DNA from: JBEBSD01 sp040394475
GTDB lineage: Bacteria; Bacteroidota; Bacteroidia; Cytophagales; Spirosomataceae
Length of the DNA stretch: 64,000 nt
Direction: 5' to 3'
NCBI GenBank assembly: GCA_040394475.1
Contig: JBEBSD010000001.1
Location: 1 to 64,000, forward strand
Both the position numbers and the translations under genes were made by a program. Numbering within the stretch: position 1 is the first letter of the stretch; every line of letters begins with the position of its first letter. Below are positions 16,733-25,233 of this stretch, piece by piece. The notes beneath the pieces are model-generated. The model was not told the origin of the DNA. It made no database searches and saw only the letters and a program-made list of their open reading frames with translations.

Positions 16733-17389
16733 ATGAAAGCGTTCGTTAGTTTACTGTTACTTTTGTTAGGAGGTCTTCTGTCCTGTGCCCAGTCGGACAA
16801 AAATCAAACGAAAAAGTCAAAAATGGAAATGGATAAATTCTCAGCCATCCCCGGAACGGCTGTTGCAACATTCGGAAACGGGTGCTTTTGGTGTACGGAA
16901 GCTGTATTTGAGACGTTGGATGGGGTTTATGGAGCGGTATCCGGTTATTCCGGCGGAACCAGGGCTAACCCGACGTACAAGGAGGTTTGTACGGGTACCA
17001 CCGGTCATGCAGAATGTGTAAAAATCTATTACAATCCCGAAAAGACAACCTATCCGGAGTTGTTGCAGGCATTTTTCCGGAGTCATGATCCCACGACGCT
17101 TAACCGTCAGGGCGCCGATGTCGGCACACAGTACCGTTCGGTTATTTTTTACGAAGATGCAGAACAGCAGCGTATGGCCACGGAGATTATCCGCGAACTG
17201 AATGCTTCGGGGGCCTATAACCAGCCCATCGTGACGGAAGTGGCGGCGGTACAACCTTTTTATGTAGCGGAGGACGAGCATCAGAACTATTTTGAAAATA
17301 ACCCTGATCAGGCCTATTGTGCCATGGTAATTGCCCCGAAACTCGAAAAATTCCGGAAGGTTTTTAAAGATAAATTAAAAAAGGAGTAA
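16733..17389 (+). CDS. msrA: Peptide-methionine (S)-S-oxide reductase, lipoprotein form
   Basis: 218 residues. The N-terminus (MKAFVSLLLLLLGGLLSC) is a lipoprotein signal with Cys18 as the lipidation site, followed by a polar linker. The catalytic domain begins near residue 42 and holds the MsrA signature GNGCFWCTEAVFE, with catalytic Cys51. SGYSGG, GHAECVKIYYNP and AEDEHQNYF also fit. It would repair oxidised methionine in envelope proteins rather than in the cytosol. The C-terminal part has no second reductase (MsrB) domain. It stands alone, divergent from hemJ. Confidence 0.93.
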   Translation: MKAFVSLLLLLLGGLLSCAQSDKNQTKKSKMEMDKFSAIPGTAVATFGNGCFWCTEAVFETLDGVYGAVSGYSGGTRANPTYKEVCTGTTGHAECVKIYYNPEKTTYPELLQAFFRSHDPTTLNRQGADVGTQYRSVIFYEDAEQQRMATEIIRELNASGAYNQPIVTEVAAVQPFYVAEDEHQNYFENNPDQAYCAMVIAPKLEKFRKVFKDKLKKE

Positions 17390-17538
17390 GTGTTGCCGGG
17401 AGAAGCACACAGCTCACTCAAACCCGTGGTTTACTGGATAAAGATGACCGTTAAATAAAATTATGGGGGTAATAGATTGAAACATACCATATAATATTGT
17501 TCATTTGCATCACTTTTACGTTTAACCATTACATGATC

Positions 17539-18057
17539 ATGAAAAAATTATTATCTGCATTATTAATCGCTTCAGCGGTGTTCCTGGCCGGACCCAGTGC
17601 ATATGCACAATTTGAAAAAGGAGATAAACTTTTGAACGCTGGTATCAACCTTGGGGGTACTTACGGCGGCGGCGGTTTTGGTCTTGGGGCCTCCTTTGAG
17701 GGCGGGATCCATGACTTTATCAGCGTCGGAGGCCAGGTTGACTGGGTGAACTGGAGTTACGGCTGGATTGGTAGTAATATCAAATACAATTTTATTACGA
17801 TTGCGGCCAGAGGGTCTTACCATTTTGGAAAGCACTTTTTAACCATGGATAACCTCGATCTGTACGCGGGGCCTGCTATCGGGTACCGGATTTCAAGTTA
17901 TAGCAATGTATTTGGTTATAGCAGCACGTATGGAAACGGGGTTTTCTTCGGCGCTTTCGCTGGTGCCCGCTACTATTTCAAAGAGAATATGGGGGTTTTT
18001 GCTGAAGTGGGGTATAACGCATCTCCTCTGAAAGCAGGTATAACCTTCAAATTCTGA
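17539..18057 (+). CDS. Small outer-membrane beta-barrel protein
   Basis: 172 residues from the chosen start, the ATG giving MKKLLSALLIASAVFLAGPSAYAQ, a clean signal peptide; upstream in-frame ATGs would spoil it. The mature part has alternating aromatic and small residues (YNFITIAARGSYHFG, ARYYFKENMGVFAEVGYNASPLKAGITFKF) and ends in Phe, typical of an 8- to 10-strand barrel of the outer-membrane-protein family. Role unknown. A strong terminator hairpin follows at 18096. Confidence 0.8.
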   Translation: MKKLLSALLIASAVFLAGPSAYAQFEKGDKLLNAGINLGGTYGGGGFGLGASFEGGIHDFISVGGQVDWVNWSYGWIGSNIKYNFITIAARGSYHFGKHFLTMDNLDLYAGPAIGYRISSYSNVFGYSSTYGNGVFFGAFAGARYYFKENMGVFAEVGYNASPLKAGITFKF

Positions 18058-18095
18058 TAAAGAAATCTGACGTTATTATATCGTCATTCTTAAAT

Positions 18096-18125
18096 GGCCG
18101 GCTCTTGTACAGGGCCGGCCGTTTT
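18096..18125 (+). terminator. Intrinsic terminator after the beta-barrel gene
   Basis: GGCCGGC (18096-18102) pairs with GCCGGCC (18114-18120) around an 11-base loop, followed by GTTTTG. Correctly placed 39 bases after the stop codon. Confidence 0.75.
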
Positions 18126-18135
18126 GTGTATAAAA

Positions 18136-18300
18136 GGCTATCGGCAGTCAGCTATCGGCAATCAGCATTCAGCCGAAGTCTGATAGCCGATAGCTGATAG
18201 CTGATAGCCGATAGCCGAAGTCTGATAGCCGATAGCCGAAGTCTGATAGCTGATAGCCGAAGTCTGATAGCCGATAGCCGATAGCCGAAGTCCGATAGCC
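18136..18300. repeat. Heptamer array, YGATAGC/CGAAGTC type, with inverted left arm
   Basis: From 18174 to 18299 the sequence is 18 uninterrupted 7-base units drawn from three words: A = CGAAGTC, B = TGATAGC, C = CGATAGC, in the order A B C B B C A B C A B B A B C C A C. The 38 bases before it (18136-18173) are five more heptamers in the opposite orientation (GCTATCG, GCAGTCA, GCTATCG, GCAATCA, GCATTCA), so the whole can fold back on itself. It fills most of the 284-base gap between the barrel gene and sxtJ. No ORF fits it. Confidence 0.9.
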
Positions 18301-18341
18301 TTTTCACGCCTAGTCTGCCTCATCAGCGGAGCCACCCTTTT

Positions 18342-18704
18342 CTACCACACGTTATCAAGGTCCTTCGAAGTATACGTATGATTCCGGTCTGAAAAAGCCG
18401 TTTTCCGGTTTTCGTTTTTCAGGCTCAGTGGGTTTTTCGCCCCTATCCTCGCAAGTAACGCCACCGGAAACAGGATCAGAAAAAAGACGAGAGAGAGTAG
18501 TATCCGGCCGTTAATCGCCCCCAGTATCTCCGCCAGCTTATACCAACCCTTTACGATGAGGTTTCCCACCGAAGGAATGGCAATGCTGACAACTCCCACG
18601 AACGTACCGATATAGAGGAACCAGACCCCTTTGAAAATAAAATACAGCACCAGCATCCCGGTTACAATTACCAGCTGGGCCTTTGCTTTGTCTGCAGCAG
18701 TCAT
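18342..18704 (-). CDS. SxtJ-like membrane protein
   Basis: 120 residues with three hydrophobic stretches (about 9-27, 30-45 and 65-87), then a polar tail. It resembles the small membrane proteins called SxtJ that accompany carbamoyltransferase genes. It is the last gene of a four-gene minus-strand unit, 7 bases after the DUF5989 gene. Molecular function unknown; it may form a membrane complex with its neighbours (inference from conserved linkage). Confidence 0.7.
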   Translation of the reverse strand: MTAADKAKAQLVIVTGMLVLYFIFKGVWFLYIGTFVGVVSIAIPSVGNLIVKGWYKLAEILGAINGRILLSLVFFLILFPVALLARIGAKNPLSLKNENRKTAFSDRNHTYTSKDLDNVW

Positions 18705-18711
18705 AGGGAGT

Positions 18712-18861
18712 TTAAAACAACGTATAAATAAAAGGGGCTACGGCAGAACCGCCGGCAAGAACGATCAGGATGCCGATCAAAAGGAGCACCAGGATAACGG
18801 GGGCGAGCCACCATTTCTTACGTTCTTTTAAAAAAGTTAATAAATCTGTCAGGAAATCCAT
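18712..18861 (-). CDS. DUF5989 family 49-residue membrane protein
   Basis: A short ORF of 49 codons plus stop. The ATG is the complement of 18859-18861 and the TAA the complement of 18712-18714. It starts MDFLTDLLTFLKERKKWWL, continues with one transmembrane helix (about 20-37, PVILVLLLIGILIVL) and ends GSAVAPFIYTLF. The ending and layout match the DUF5989 family, which I know from carbamoyltransferase gene clusters. It lies 26 bases after the SGNH gene and 7 bases before the SxtJ-like gene. Function unknown. Confidence 0.82.
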   Translation of the reverse strand: MDFLTDLLTFLKERKKWWLAPVILVLLLIGILIVLAGGSAVAPFIYTLF

Positions 18862-18887
18862 AATTCGATTATATGAAGTTTAAGTGA

Positions 18888-20018
18888 CTAATGCTGCGAC
18901 TGGTTTTGGGAAAAGGCCCGGTAGAGGGCGTCCGCAATTACCTGATTAACCGCTGCGCTGGCGTGTCCGTCGTTCTTTCCCACAATACGGTCTTTTTCCG
19001 GGATAGCGGCAATTTCATCGGTAAAAGTGAGCACGGTGACCCCTTTCGAGCGCAGGTAATCTTCCACAATTTTAGTATAACCGGCACTTTTATCCAGCTG
19101 CATGAGGAAGGGGATAAAAACGGCGTACATATCGGCTCCCGCGCTGTCCCGGCAGGCAATCATCCGGTCCATATCGGCCAGGTGCAGGCTCAGCACCGTG
19201 GAATCGGTATAAGCCTGGCTGATAAAGGACTCAAAGGTACTGAATTGGGTATGGGGGAGTTGCCAATAGATAAAATTCGGCAGGTAAAACCTTCTGACAA
19301 GGTGGGTTCCCAAACGTCCGAGGTCGTCATACGGCTGGGTTCCTGTAAGCGGGATTCCGCCGGCCTGTGCTACTTTTTCAATGTCATTGGGGAAGTATTG
19401 CAGCACAATCGCATCCGGTTTCAGCGGATACGTTTCCAGGCGGGAAGCCTCGTCCCCGCTGTCGGCACCCGATACACCCAGATTATGCACCCGGTAGCCG
19501 TTCCCCAGCCGGGCTTCCAGCCGGTTGGAAAAACGCTCATTTACATCTTTCAGGCCATGCCCCGCCGTAAATGAATCTCCTATTGCCAGCACCACTTTCT
19601 GCCCCTTGACCGCAGCCGGTTCCGTGTCTCTGTAGCCCAGTGTATTTTCTGGAAACCAATGTTTTGACCACCAGACCTGGGATGCTTTCGAGGAGACGCC
19701 CTCATGGCTCTGAGGGACAAACATGAAAACCATTTCCAGGAAAACAAACAGGAGAGACAGCGAAATGAACAAGGTGAGCAGGTTAGGAACAAATCCTTTC
19801 AGTTTGCTTTTGACGATTCCGTAATAAAAACAGCGCAACAACTCAATGCTTACCAGGAGCCAGAAAGCCAGTTTGCAGAACCTCAGGAAAAGAGGATCTT
19901 TCAGGGGCCAGCCCGGATACTCGAGACGGATTTGAAAAATGTCAGGAAAAAAGAGCAACAAAAAGAAAGCCCCTAACAGGAGAAACCGGATACTACTGGT
20001 AACGATCTTTGAATTCAT
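18888..20018 (-). CDS. Membrane-anchored SGNH/GDSL hydrolase
   Basis: 376 residues. Three hydrophobic segments fill the N-terminal part (about 8-28, 47-66 and 77-102). An SGNH hydrolase domain follows, with the nucleophile Ser149 in VVLAIGDSFTAGHG, the block II Gly in NLGVSGADSGDE, the Asn in YFPNDIE and Asp350/His352 in NDGHAS. The catalytic domain is probably outside the cytoplasmic membrane. SGNH enzymes often add or remove acyl groups on glycans or lipids. It lies 16 bases after the carbamoyltransferase gene and before DUF5989 and SxtJ, so it probably modifies the same product. Confidence 0.82.
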   Translation of the reverse strand: MNSKIVTSSIRFLLLGAFFLLLFFPDIFQIRLEYPGWPLKDPLFLRFCKLAFWLLVSIELLRCFYYGIVKSKLKGFVPNLLTLFISLSLLFVFLEMVFMFVPQSHEGVSSKASQVWWSKHWFPENTLGYRDTEPAAVKGQKVVLAIGDSFTAGHGLKDVNERFSNRLEARLGNGYRVHNLGVSGADSGDEASRLETYPLKPDAIVLQYFPNDIEKVAQAGGIPLTGTQPYDDLGRLGTHLVRRFYLPNFIYWQLPHTQFSTFESFISQAYTDSTVLSLHLADMDRMIACRDSAGADMYAVFIPFLMQLDKSAGYTKIVEDYLRSKGVTVLTFTDEIAAIPEKDRIVGKNDGHASAAVNQVIADALYRAFSQNQSQH

Positions 20019-20034
20019 ACAACAGGTTCAAGAG

Positions 20035-21897
20035 TTAATCCAGTACAAATTCTTCCTTCCAATTATCCTTTTCCTGCCATTCCGGCTGATCCTGTTTCCG
20101 GAACAGATAATTGCCGATGACCAGGTAGTCCATCTCCGTCCGCATAAAGCACCGGTAGGCGTCGTTGGGGGTATTGACAATCGGTTCTCCCCGCACGTTG
20201 AAACTGGTATTGACAATCACCCCGTAGCCGGTAAGCGCCTGGAAGGCGCTGATCAGCTGGTGATACCTGGGATTGGTTTCCTTGTGAACCGTCTGGATAC
20301 GGGCCGAGTAATCGATATGGGTGATGGAAGGCAGATCGGAACGGAGAAAATAGAGCTTTTCCCGTACATCTGCTGCATCATACCCCTCGGGAACAGGATT
20401 TCTGCGGTGTTCGGCTACCGGGTGTACCAGGAGCATATAGGGAGAAATCCCGTCATAATCGAAATAATCACTCACCTGTTCGGCCAGTACAGACGGGGCA
20501 AACGGCCGGAAAGATTCCCGGTATTTAATCTTAAGGTTCAGTTTTTTCTGCATTTCCGCATTCCGGGGATCCCCCAGGATGCTCCTGCCTCCCAAAGCGC
20601 GAGGGCCGAATTCCATTCTTCCCTGTACCCATCCTACCACATTCCCTTCTGAAAGTATACTGGCAACCGTCTCGCTGAGTTTCGAAAAATCGTCATAGTG
20701 GGTATAAACAGCCTTGTATTTTCTGGAAGTAAGCACCACGTCGAGGTCGGAAATCGTCGGGCCCAGGTACGATCCGCTCATAGCATCCGGCTGCCAGTCG
20801 ATAACGCGTTCGTTCCCAAAATAAATATGATAGGCTGCCAGCGCCGCTCCCAGCGCTCCGCCGGCATCTCCGGCGGCAGGTTGTATGTAAATGTCTTTAA
20901 AAATACCTTCCTTCTGTAATTTCCCATTGGAAACACAGTTAAGGGCAACTCCGCCGGCCAGGCAAAGGTAATCGGCGCCTGTCAGCCGCTTGGCCTCTCT
21001 GGCCATCCGGATCATGGCCTCTTCCGTAACGCGCTGAATGGCGAGTCCAAGGTTACAATGCACCGCATCCAGAGGGTCTTCCGGGTTCCGTTTCTTGCAA
21101 CCGAACAGTTGTTCCCATTTGTCCTCATTGACCATTTTCAACCCGGTGGCATAATCAAAATAATCCTGGTTTAGCCAGACAGACCCGTCCTCTTTTAAAT
21201 CGATGAGCTGCTTGCAGATGATGTCCACATAACGATCTACATCAGGCGAAGCAGGATTCCCGTAGGGGGCAAGCCCCATTAGTTTATATTCTCCTGAATT
21301 GACGCGAAAACCCAGGAAGTAAGTGAAAGCGGAGTAAAGAAGCCCCAGCGAATGCGGAAACCGTAATTCTTTCAGGATCGTAATGTCCTTTCCTTCTCCG
21401 AGACACAAAGAAGCGGTGGCCCATTCCCCTACCCCGTCGACCGTCAATATCGCGGCCTTTTCAAACGAAGAGGGATAATAGGCGCTGGCTGCATGCGACA
21501 AATGATGTTCAGGGAAAAGGATTTTTACCGGTTTTTTCTTATCGTAGCCCAGTTGAACCAATTCCTCGTTGATCATCCGTTTGAGGAACATTTTTTCTTT
21601 GATCCAGACTGGCATTGCCGTGATAAAAGAACGAACGCCCCTCGGGGCGAAAGCATAGTAGGTTTCCAGCAAGCGTTCAAATTTGAGGAGCGGCTTGTCA
21701 TAAAAAACAATCGCGTCCAGGTCGTTGAGACTTACACCGGCATATTCCAGGCAAAATGCAACCGCGTGAGAAGGAAAACCGGGATCATGCTTTTTTCGGG
21801 TAAACCGTTCTTCTTGCGCGGCGGCAATAATTTTATTGTCCTCTATAATGGCTGCAGCAGAATCGTGGTAGAATGCGGATATACCAAGAATAATCAT
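20035..21897 (-). CDS. Carbamoyltransferase (NodU/CmcH/TobZ family)
   Basis: 620 residues, the normal length. The N-terminal Kae1-like domain shows ILGISAFYHDSAAAIIEDNKI, with His11/Asp12 in the expected place, and EHHLSHAASAYYPSSF at about 134-149. The C-terminal part shows GWVQGRMEFGPRALGGRSILGDPR and the VNTSFNVRGEPIVNTP segment. These enzymes use carbamoyl phosphate and ATP to carbamoylate a hydroxyl on a sugar or secondary metabolite. It heads a four-gene unit with SGNH, DUF5989 and SxtJ-like genes. The acceptor is unknown; with membrane partners, an envelope glycan or lipid is a reasonable guess. Confidence 0.92.
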   Translation of the reverse strand: MIILGISAFYHDSAAAIIEDNKIIAAAQEERFTRKKHDPGFPSHAVAFCLEYAGVSLNDLDAIVFYDKPLLKFERLLETYYAFAPRGVRSFITAMPVWIKEKMFLKRMINEELVQLGYDKKKPVKILFPEHHLSHAASAYYPSSFEKAAILTVDGVGEWATASLCLGEGKDITILKELRFPHSLGLLYSAFTYFLGFRVNSGEYKLMGLAPYGNPASPDVDRYVDIICKQLIDLKEDGSVWLNQDYFDYATGLKMVNEDKWEQLFGCKKRNPEDPLDAVHCNLGLAIQRVTEEAMIRMAREAKRLTGADYLCLAGGVALNCVSNGKLQKEGIFKDIYIQPAAGDAGGALGAALAAYHIYFGNERVIDWQPDAMSGSYLGPTISDLDVVLTSRKYKAVYTHYDDFSKLSETVASILSEGNVVGWVQGRMEFGPRALGGRSILGDPRNAEMQKKLNLKIKYRESFRPFAPSVLAEQVSDYFDYDGISPYMLLVHPVAEHRRNPVPEGYDAADVREKLYFLRSDLPSITHIDYSARIQTVHKETNPRYHQLISAFQALTGYGVIVNTSFNVRGEPIVNTPNDAYRCFMRTEMDYLVIGNYLFRKQDQPEWQEKDNWKEEFVLD

Positions 21898-21981
21898 TAG
21901 TCGTAATAATACAAATTATGGATAACCCGTAAAAGTAATATTAAAAAAGCATACTAGGAAAAATAATTCATTTACGGGTCA

Positions 21982-22029
21982 CTGTCTTCCGGGGCGTCGT
22001 GCATCCCGGCATAGCGCCCCGGAAGACAG
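21982..22029. terminator. Long inverted repeat downstream of the pterin dehydratase gene
   Basis: Perfect 15-base arms, CTGTCTTCCGGGGCG (21982-21996) and its complement (22015-22029), around an 18-base loop. It is 8 bases beyond the stop codon of the gene at 22037 (minus strand) and 85 bases upstream of the carbamoyltransferase start. There is no strong T run on either side, so a terminator role is plausible but not certain. Confidence 0.6.
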
Positions 22030-22036
22030 GCACGTT

Positions 22037-22279
22037 TCAGCAGCCTTCCTCCCAGATCGCGTCAATTTTGCGGGCTAACAGGTGGTCTTTTTCGGTCACT
22101 TTGTTTCCTTCGCTATGGGTAGATAACCGGATCGTTACCTCATTGTAAACATTGGACCACCATGGATGATGGTCCATCGCCTCTGCTTCTTCTGCGACCC
22201 GCGACATAAATGCAAAAGCTGCCTTGAAGTCCGAAAAAGTAAAGGTCCGGCTTAGTTGATTATTCTGTTCGGTCCACAT
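22037..22279 (-). CDS. 4a-hydroxytetrahydrobiopterin dehydratase (PCD/DCoH family)
   Basis: 80 residues covering almost the whole fold. It shows the family signature AEAMDHHPWWSNVYNEVTIRLSTHSEGNKVTEKDHLLARKID, in which the paired histidines and the following Trp-Asn-Val-Tyr are the active-site residues. The enzyme dehydrates the pterin carbinolamine formed by aromatic amino-acid hydroxylases. It is slightly short at the N-terminus compared with typical 95-residue members but has the full catalytic core. No phenylalanine hydroxylase gene is nearby. Confidence 0.9.
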   Translation of the reverse strand: MWTEQNNQLSRTFTFSDFKAAFAFMSRVAEEAEAMDHHPWWSNVYNEVTIRLSTHSEGNKVTEKDHLLARKIDAIWEEGC

Positions 22280-22491
22280 AAATGGCGTTCGTTTGATAAT
22301 AGGTTGAGACTAAAAAGCGCCTTCCGGCCACACACCGGAAAACCCGGACAATCCATGCGACTGCCTTGTTATTGAAACGAATACGATCCCGAAACCGGCA
22401 TAAGCGGGAAAGTAAATTGCCAAAAAGGGGATAAACCCGGCGAGAATACAAAGTTTTTAATAGTTATCTACTTCTATTTAAGAAGATTTTC

Positions 22492-22499
22492 TAAATTTG
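22492..22499 (+). promoter_or_regulatory. Promoter -7 element TAAATTTG of the membrane TPR gene
   Basis: TAAATTTG fits TAnnTTTG. A start near 22506 leaves a leader of about 18 bases and excludes the upstream in-frame TTG at 22497, which supports the ATG at 22524. Confidence 0.5.
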
Positions 22500-22523
22500 C
22501 ACTCCAAATTTCAATCATGGTAT

Positions 22524-23225
22524 ATGAGTGCGAAAAAAAAGGAAGATATTGGGTTAGAGTTTTTAGAAAGTCCTGAAGGATTAGTAAACCAGTTCGACAA
22601 GGCGGAGGACTTCTTTCGGAAAAACAATACATTATTGCTGGTGATCGGGGGCGTGTTGCTGGCGGCGATAGCGGGTTTTGTCGGTTACCGTTTTTATATG
22701 GACGGGAAAGAGAAGGATGCGCAGAGGGCATTGTACGGTGTGGTTTATAATTTTGAAGCCGATTCGCTGGCCCTTGCTTTAAAGGGAAGCGGCGGTAACG
22801 AGGGCTTACTGAACATTGCCGACAATTACGGAGGCACCGATGCGGCGAACCTCGCCCATTTTTATGCAGGCGTTGCCCTGTTGAAAGAAGGAAACCTGGA
22901 TGAGGCGATTCAGCACCTGAAATCGTTCAGTTCGTCCGATCTTCTGGTACAGGCACGGGCGCAATCGCTGCTGGGCGATGCGTATATGGAGAAGAACGAG
23001 GCAGAAACCGCGATTTCGTACTATAAAAAAGCAGCGGATTATAAGACGAACCAGTATTTTACACCTGCGTACCTGTTGAAGCTGGGCCTTGCCTACGAGA
23101 TCGTCAACAAACATAAGGAAGCGGCTTCGGCTTATAAGAAGATCGTTGACGATTTTCCAATGGCTACGGAGGTGATGAACGCAAAGAAGTACCTTGGAGT
23201 CGTAGAAGGCAAAGTCGGTGAGTAA
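22524..23225 (+). CDS. Membrane-anchored TPR protein (YfgM-like layout)
   Basis: 233 residues from the ATG that gives MSAKKKEDIGLEFLESPEG. A polar cytosolic start is followed by one transmembrane helix at about 37-57 (NTLLLVIGGVLLAAIAGFVGYRFY), then a periplasmic TPR domain: ANLAHFYAGVALLKEGNLDEAIQHLKSF, QSLLGDAYMEKNEAETAISYYKKA and LGLAYEIVNKHKEAASAYKKIV. This arrangement resembles YfgM, a partner of the PpiD/SecYEG translocon, though the family link is by layout only. A terminator at 23249 separates it from ribH. Confidence 0.78.
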   Translation: MSAKKKEDIGLEFLESPEGLVNQFDKAEDFFRKNNTLLLVIGGVLLAAIAGFVGYRFYMDGKEKDAQRALYGVVYNFEADSLALALKGSGGNEGLLNIADNYGGTDAANLAHFYAGVALLKEGNLDEAIQHLKSFSSSDLLVQARAQSLLGDAYMEKNEAETAISYYKKAADYKTNQYFTPAYLLKLGLAYEIVNKHKEAASAYKKIVDDFPMATEVMNAKKYLGVVEGKVGE

Positions 23226-23248
23226 TTAACAACTTACAGCCATTCCAG

Positions 23249-23285
23249 AAGGATAAAGCCGACAGGGTTTTATCCTTTTTTTAAT
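23249..23285 (+). terminator. Intrinsic terminator after the membrane TPR gene
   Basis: AAGGATAAA (23249-23257) pairs with TTTATCCTT (23269-23277), and a T run continues to 23282. Placed 24 bases past the stop codon, ahead of ribH. Confidence 0.88.
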
Positions 23286-23334
23286 TTTTAAATCCGTGTG
23301 AGGAATTACTCAGACGATGTTAACCCAGAAAGCG

Positions 23335-23844
23335 ATGTCGACGACCGATAAAAATTTAAGTGAATTTACTACGGAGAATTTACCTGATATCAGCACCATA
23401 AAATTTGGTATCGTGGTTGCCGAATGGAACCAGGAAGTGACCGGGAGCCTTTTTAGAGGCGCTTATGAAACCTTGCTGCGGTATGGCGCCGATCCGGCCA
23501 ATATTGAGCGGGGAGACGTACCGGGAAGTTACGAACTGACCCTCGCGGCCCAGTGGTTTGCGGAACGGGAGGAAATTGCCGCGGTGATTGCCCTGGGCGC
23601 CGTCATCCGGGGAGAGACCAAACATAACGATTATATCAACCACGCTGTGGCCCAGGGCCTTACCCAGGTGGCCCTGAAGTACAATAAACCGGTTGTTTTC
23701 GGGGTGTTAACACCGGATACCATGGAACAGGCGCTGGACCGTGCAGGGGGGAAACATGGGAATAAAGGAGATGAAGCGGCCATTACGGCAATAAAAATGA
23801 TCGGATTGCAGCGAACCCAATATAACAGAATAGAAAATAGCTAA
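23335..23844 (+). CDS. ribH: 6,7-dimethyl-8-ribityllumazine synthase
   Basis: About 169 residues from the preferred ATG (MSTTDKNLSEF); an ATG 18 bases upstream is also possible. It catalyses the penultimate step of riboflavin synthesis and assembles into icosahedral shells in many bacteria. IKFGIVVAEWNQEVTGSLFRGA, GDVPGSYELTLAAQWFAER and GAVIRGETKHNDYINHAVAQGL are the family motifs; the last contains the catalytic His. The next gene, aspartate kinase, starts 10 bases after its stop, so the two are probably cotranscribed without an obvious metabolic link. Confidence 0.94.
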   Translation: MSTTDKNLSEFTTENLPDISTIKFGIVVAEWNQEVTGSLFRGAYETLLRYGADPANIERGDVPGSYELTLAAQWFAEREEIAAVIALGAVIRGETKHNDYINHAVAQGLTQVALKYNKPVVFGVLTPDTMEQALDRAGGKHGNKGDEAAITAIKMIGLQRTQYNRIENS

Positions 23845-23854
23845 TCATTAATTT

Positions 23855-25207
23855 ATGCAAGTTTGGAAATTTGGGGGGACATCGGTAGGAAGACCCGAAC
23901 GGATGCAGGCCATCCGGCAACTGGTCACTGCTGATACTTCCCGTAAAATTATTGTTTTATCGGCGCTGTCAGGAACCACCAATGCACTGATTATGATCGG
24001 CGCTGCGGTAAAGGAGAGCCGGGAGACGGAAGTACAGCAGCAGATCGATACCCTCAGGAAACACTATGAGGAATTTATTGGTGAACTATTCAACACGCCG
24101 GAAGGACTGGAGAATGGCCGCCAGATAGTGGATGCCGAATTTTCTTACCTGCAGTCGCTGGCAGGGATCAGGCCGTTTACACTCAAGCAGGACAAAGAGC
24201 TGGTCGCACAGGGAGAGCTACTGAGCACGCAGTTGTTTACGGCCTATATGGAGGAATGTAAAGACAGCGTGGTCTTGTTGCCGGCGCTTGAATTTATGCG
24301 GATCGACGCCGACGGAGAGCCGGAGTCGGAAAACATTGAACAGGGGTTGAACGCACTTCTTGCACAACATACCACGGAGCAGATTATTGTTACGCAAGGG
24401 TTTATATGTCTGAATCCGCGCAATGAAGTAGATAATTTAAAGCGGGGCGGGTCCGATTATACCGCATCCCTGATAGGGGCGGCCATCAGGGCCGGGGAAA
24501 TACAGATCTGGACCGACATCGACGGCATGCACAACAATGATCCGCGGATCGTGAAGCGTACCTTCCCCGTACGGGAGCTGAGTTTCGAGGAGGCTGCGGA
24601 ATTGGCCTATTTCGGGGCCAAAATCCTGCATCCGAGTACCATCACCCCGGCCAGGCAGCGAAATGTGCCTGTACGCCTTAAAAACACCCTGCAGCCGGAC
24701 GCTCCCGGTACGCTGATCACCAACCATACGGCCAGCTCGCAGCAGGATATCAAAGCAATCGCCGCGAAAGACAATATCACGGCCATTTATGTACATTCGA
24801 CCAGGATGCTGAATGCTTACGGCTTTTTGAGAAGGGTGTTCAGTGTATTCGAAAAATACAAGACGCCTGTGGACATGATCACGACCTCGGAAGTCTCCGT
24901 CTCGGTCACCATCGATAACCCGGAAAACCTGGAGGCGATTTCGGCGGAACTCCGGGAGTTTGCGGAGCTCGAAGAAAATGATCAGGAGCAGACCATTATT
25001 TGCATTGTAGGGAACTTCAGCGCTGATAAAGAAGGGGTTGCCTGGAAAGTACTGAATTCACTGAAACACATCCCGATCCGGATGATCTCTTACGGAGCAT
25101 CTGAACATAACCTGTCGCTGCTGGTTCATACCACTTTTAAAGAACAAGCGTTGAACGCACTGAACGACCGGTTGTTTTTTCCGGCGGAGGCGGACCCCGC
25201 ACAATAG
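23855..25207 (+). CDS. Aspartate kinase (monofunctional)
   Basis: 450 residues. It phosphorylates aspartate, the first step to lysine, threonine and methionine. The nucleotide-binding start is VWKFGGTSVG (residues 3-12), and LKRGGSDYTASLIGAAIRA (about 192-210) binds aspartate. Two ACT domains for feedback control fill the C-terminal third (ITAIYVHSTRMLNAYGFLRRVFSVF and IICIVGNFSADKEGVAWKVLNSL). No homoserine dehydrogenase is fused, so it is the LysC-like monofunctional type. Which end product inhibits it cannot be read from sequence. It follows ribH by 10 bases and precedes serS by 26 bases. Confidence 0.93.
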   Translation: MQVWKFGGTSVGRPERMQAIRQLVTADTSRKIIVLSALSGTTNALIMIGAAVKESRETEVQQQIDTLRKHYEEFIGELFNTPEGLENGRQIVDAEFSYLQSLAGIRPFTLKQDKELVAQGELLSTQLFTAYMEECKDSVVLLPALEFMRIDADGEPESENIEQGLNALLAQHTTEQIIVTQGFICLNPRNEVDNLKRGGSDYTASLIGAAIRAGEIQIWTDIDGMHNNDPRIVKRTFPVRELSFEEAAELAYFGAKILHPSTITPARQRNVPVRLKNTLQPDAPGTLITNHTASSQQDIKAIAAKDNITAIYVHSTRMLNAYGFLRRVFSVFEKYKTPVDMITTSEVSVSVTIDNPENLEAISAELREFAELEENDQEQTIICIVGNFSADKEGVAWKVLNSLKHIPIRMISYGASEHNLSLLVHTTFKEQALNALNDRLFFPAEADPAQ

Positions 25208-25233
25208 GATCCGGGATAATCTTTAGACAAACG

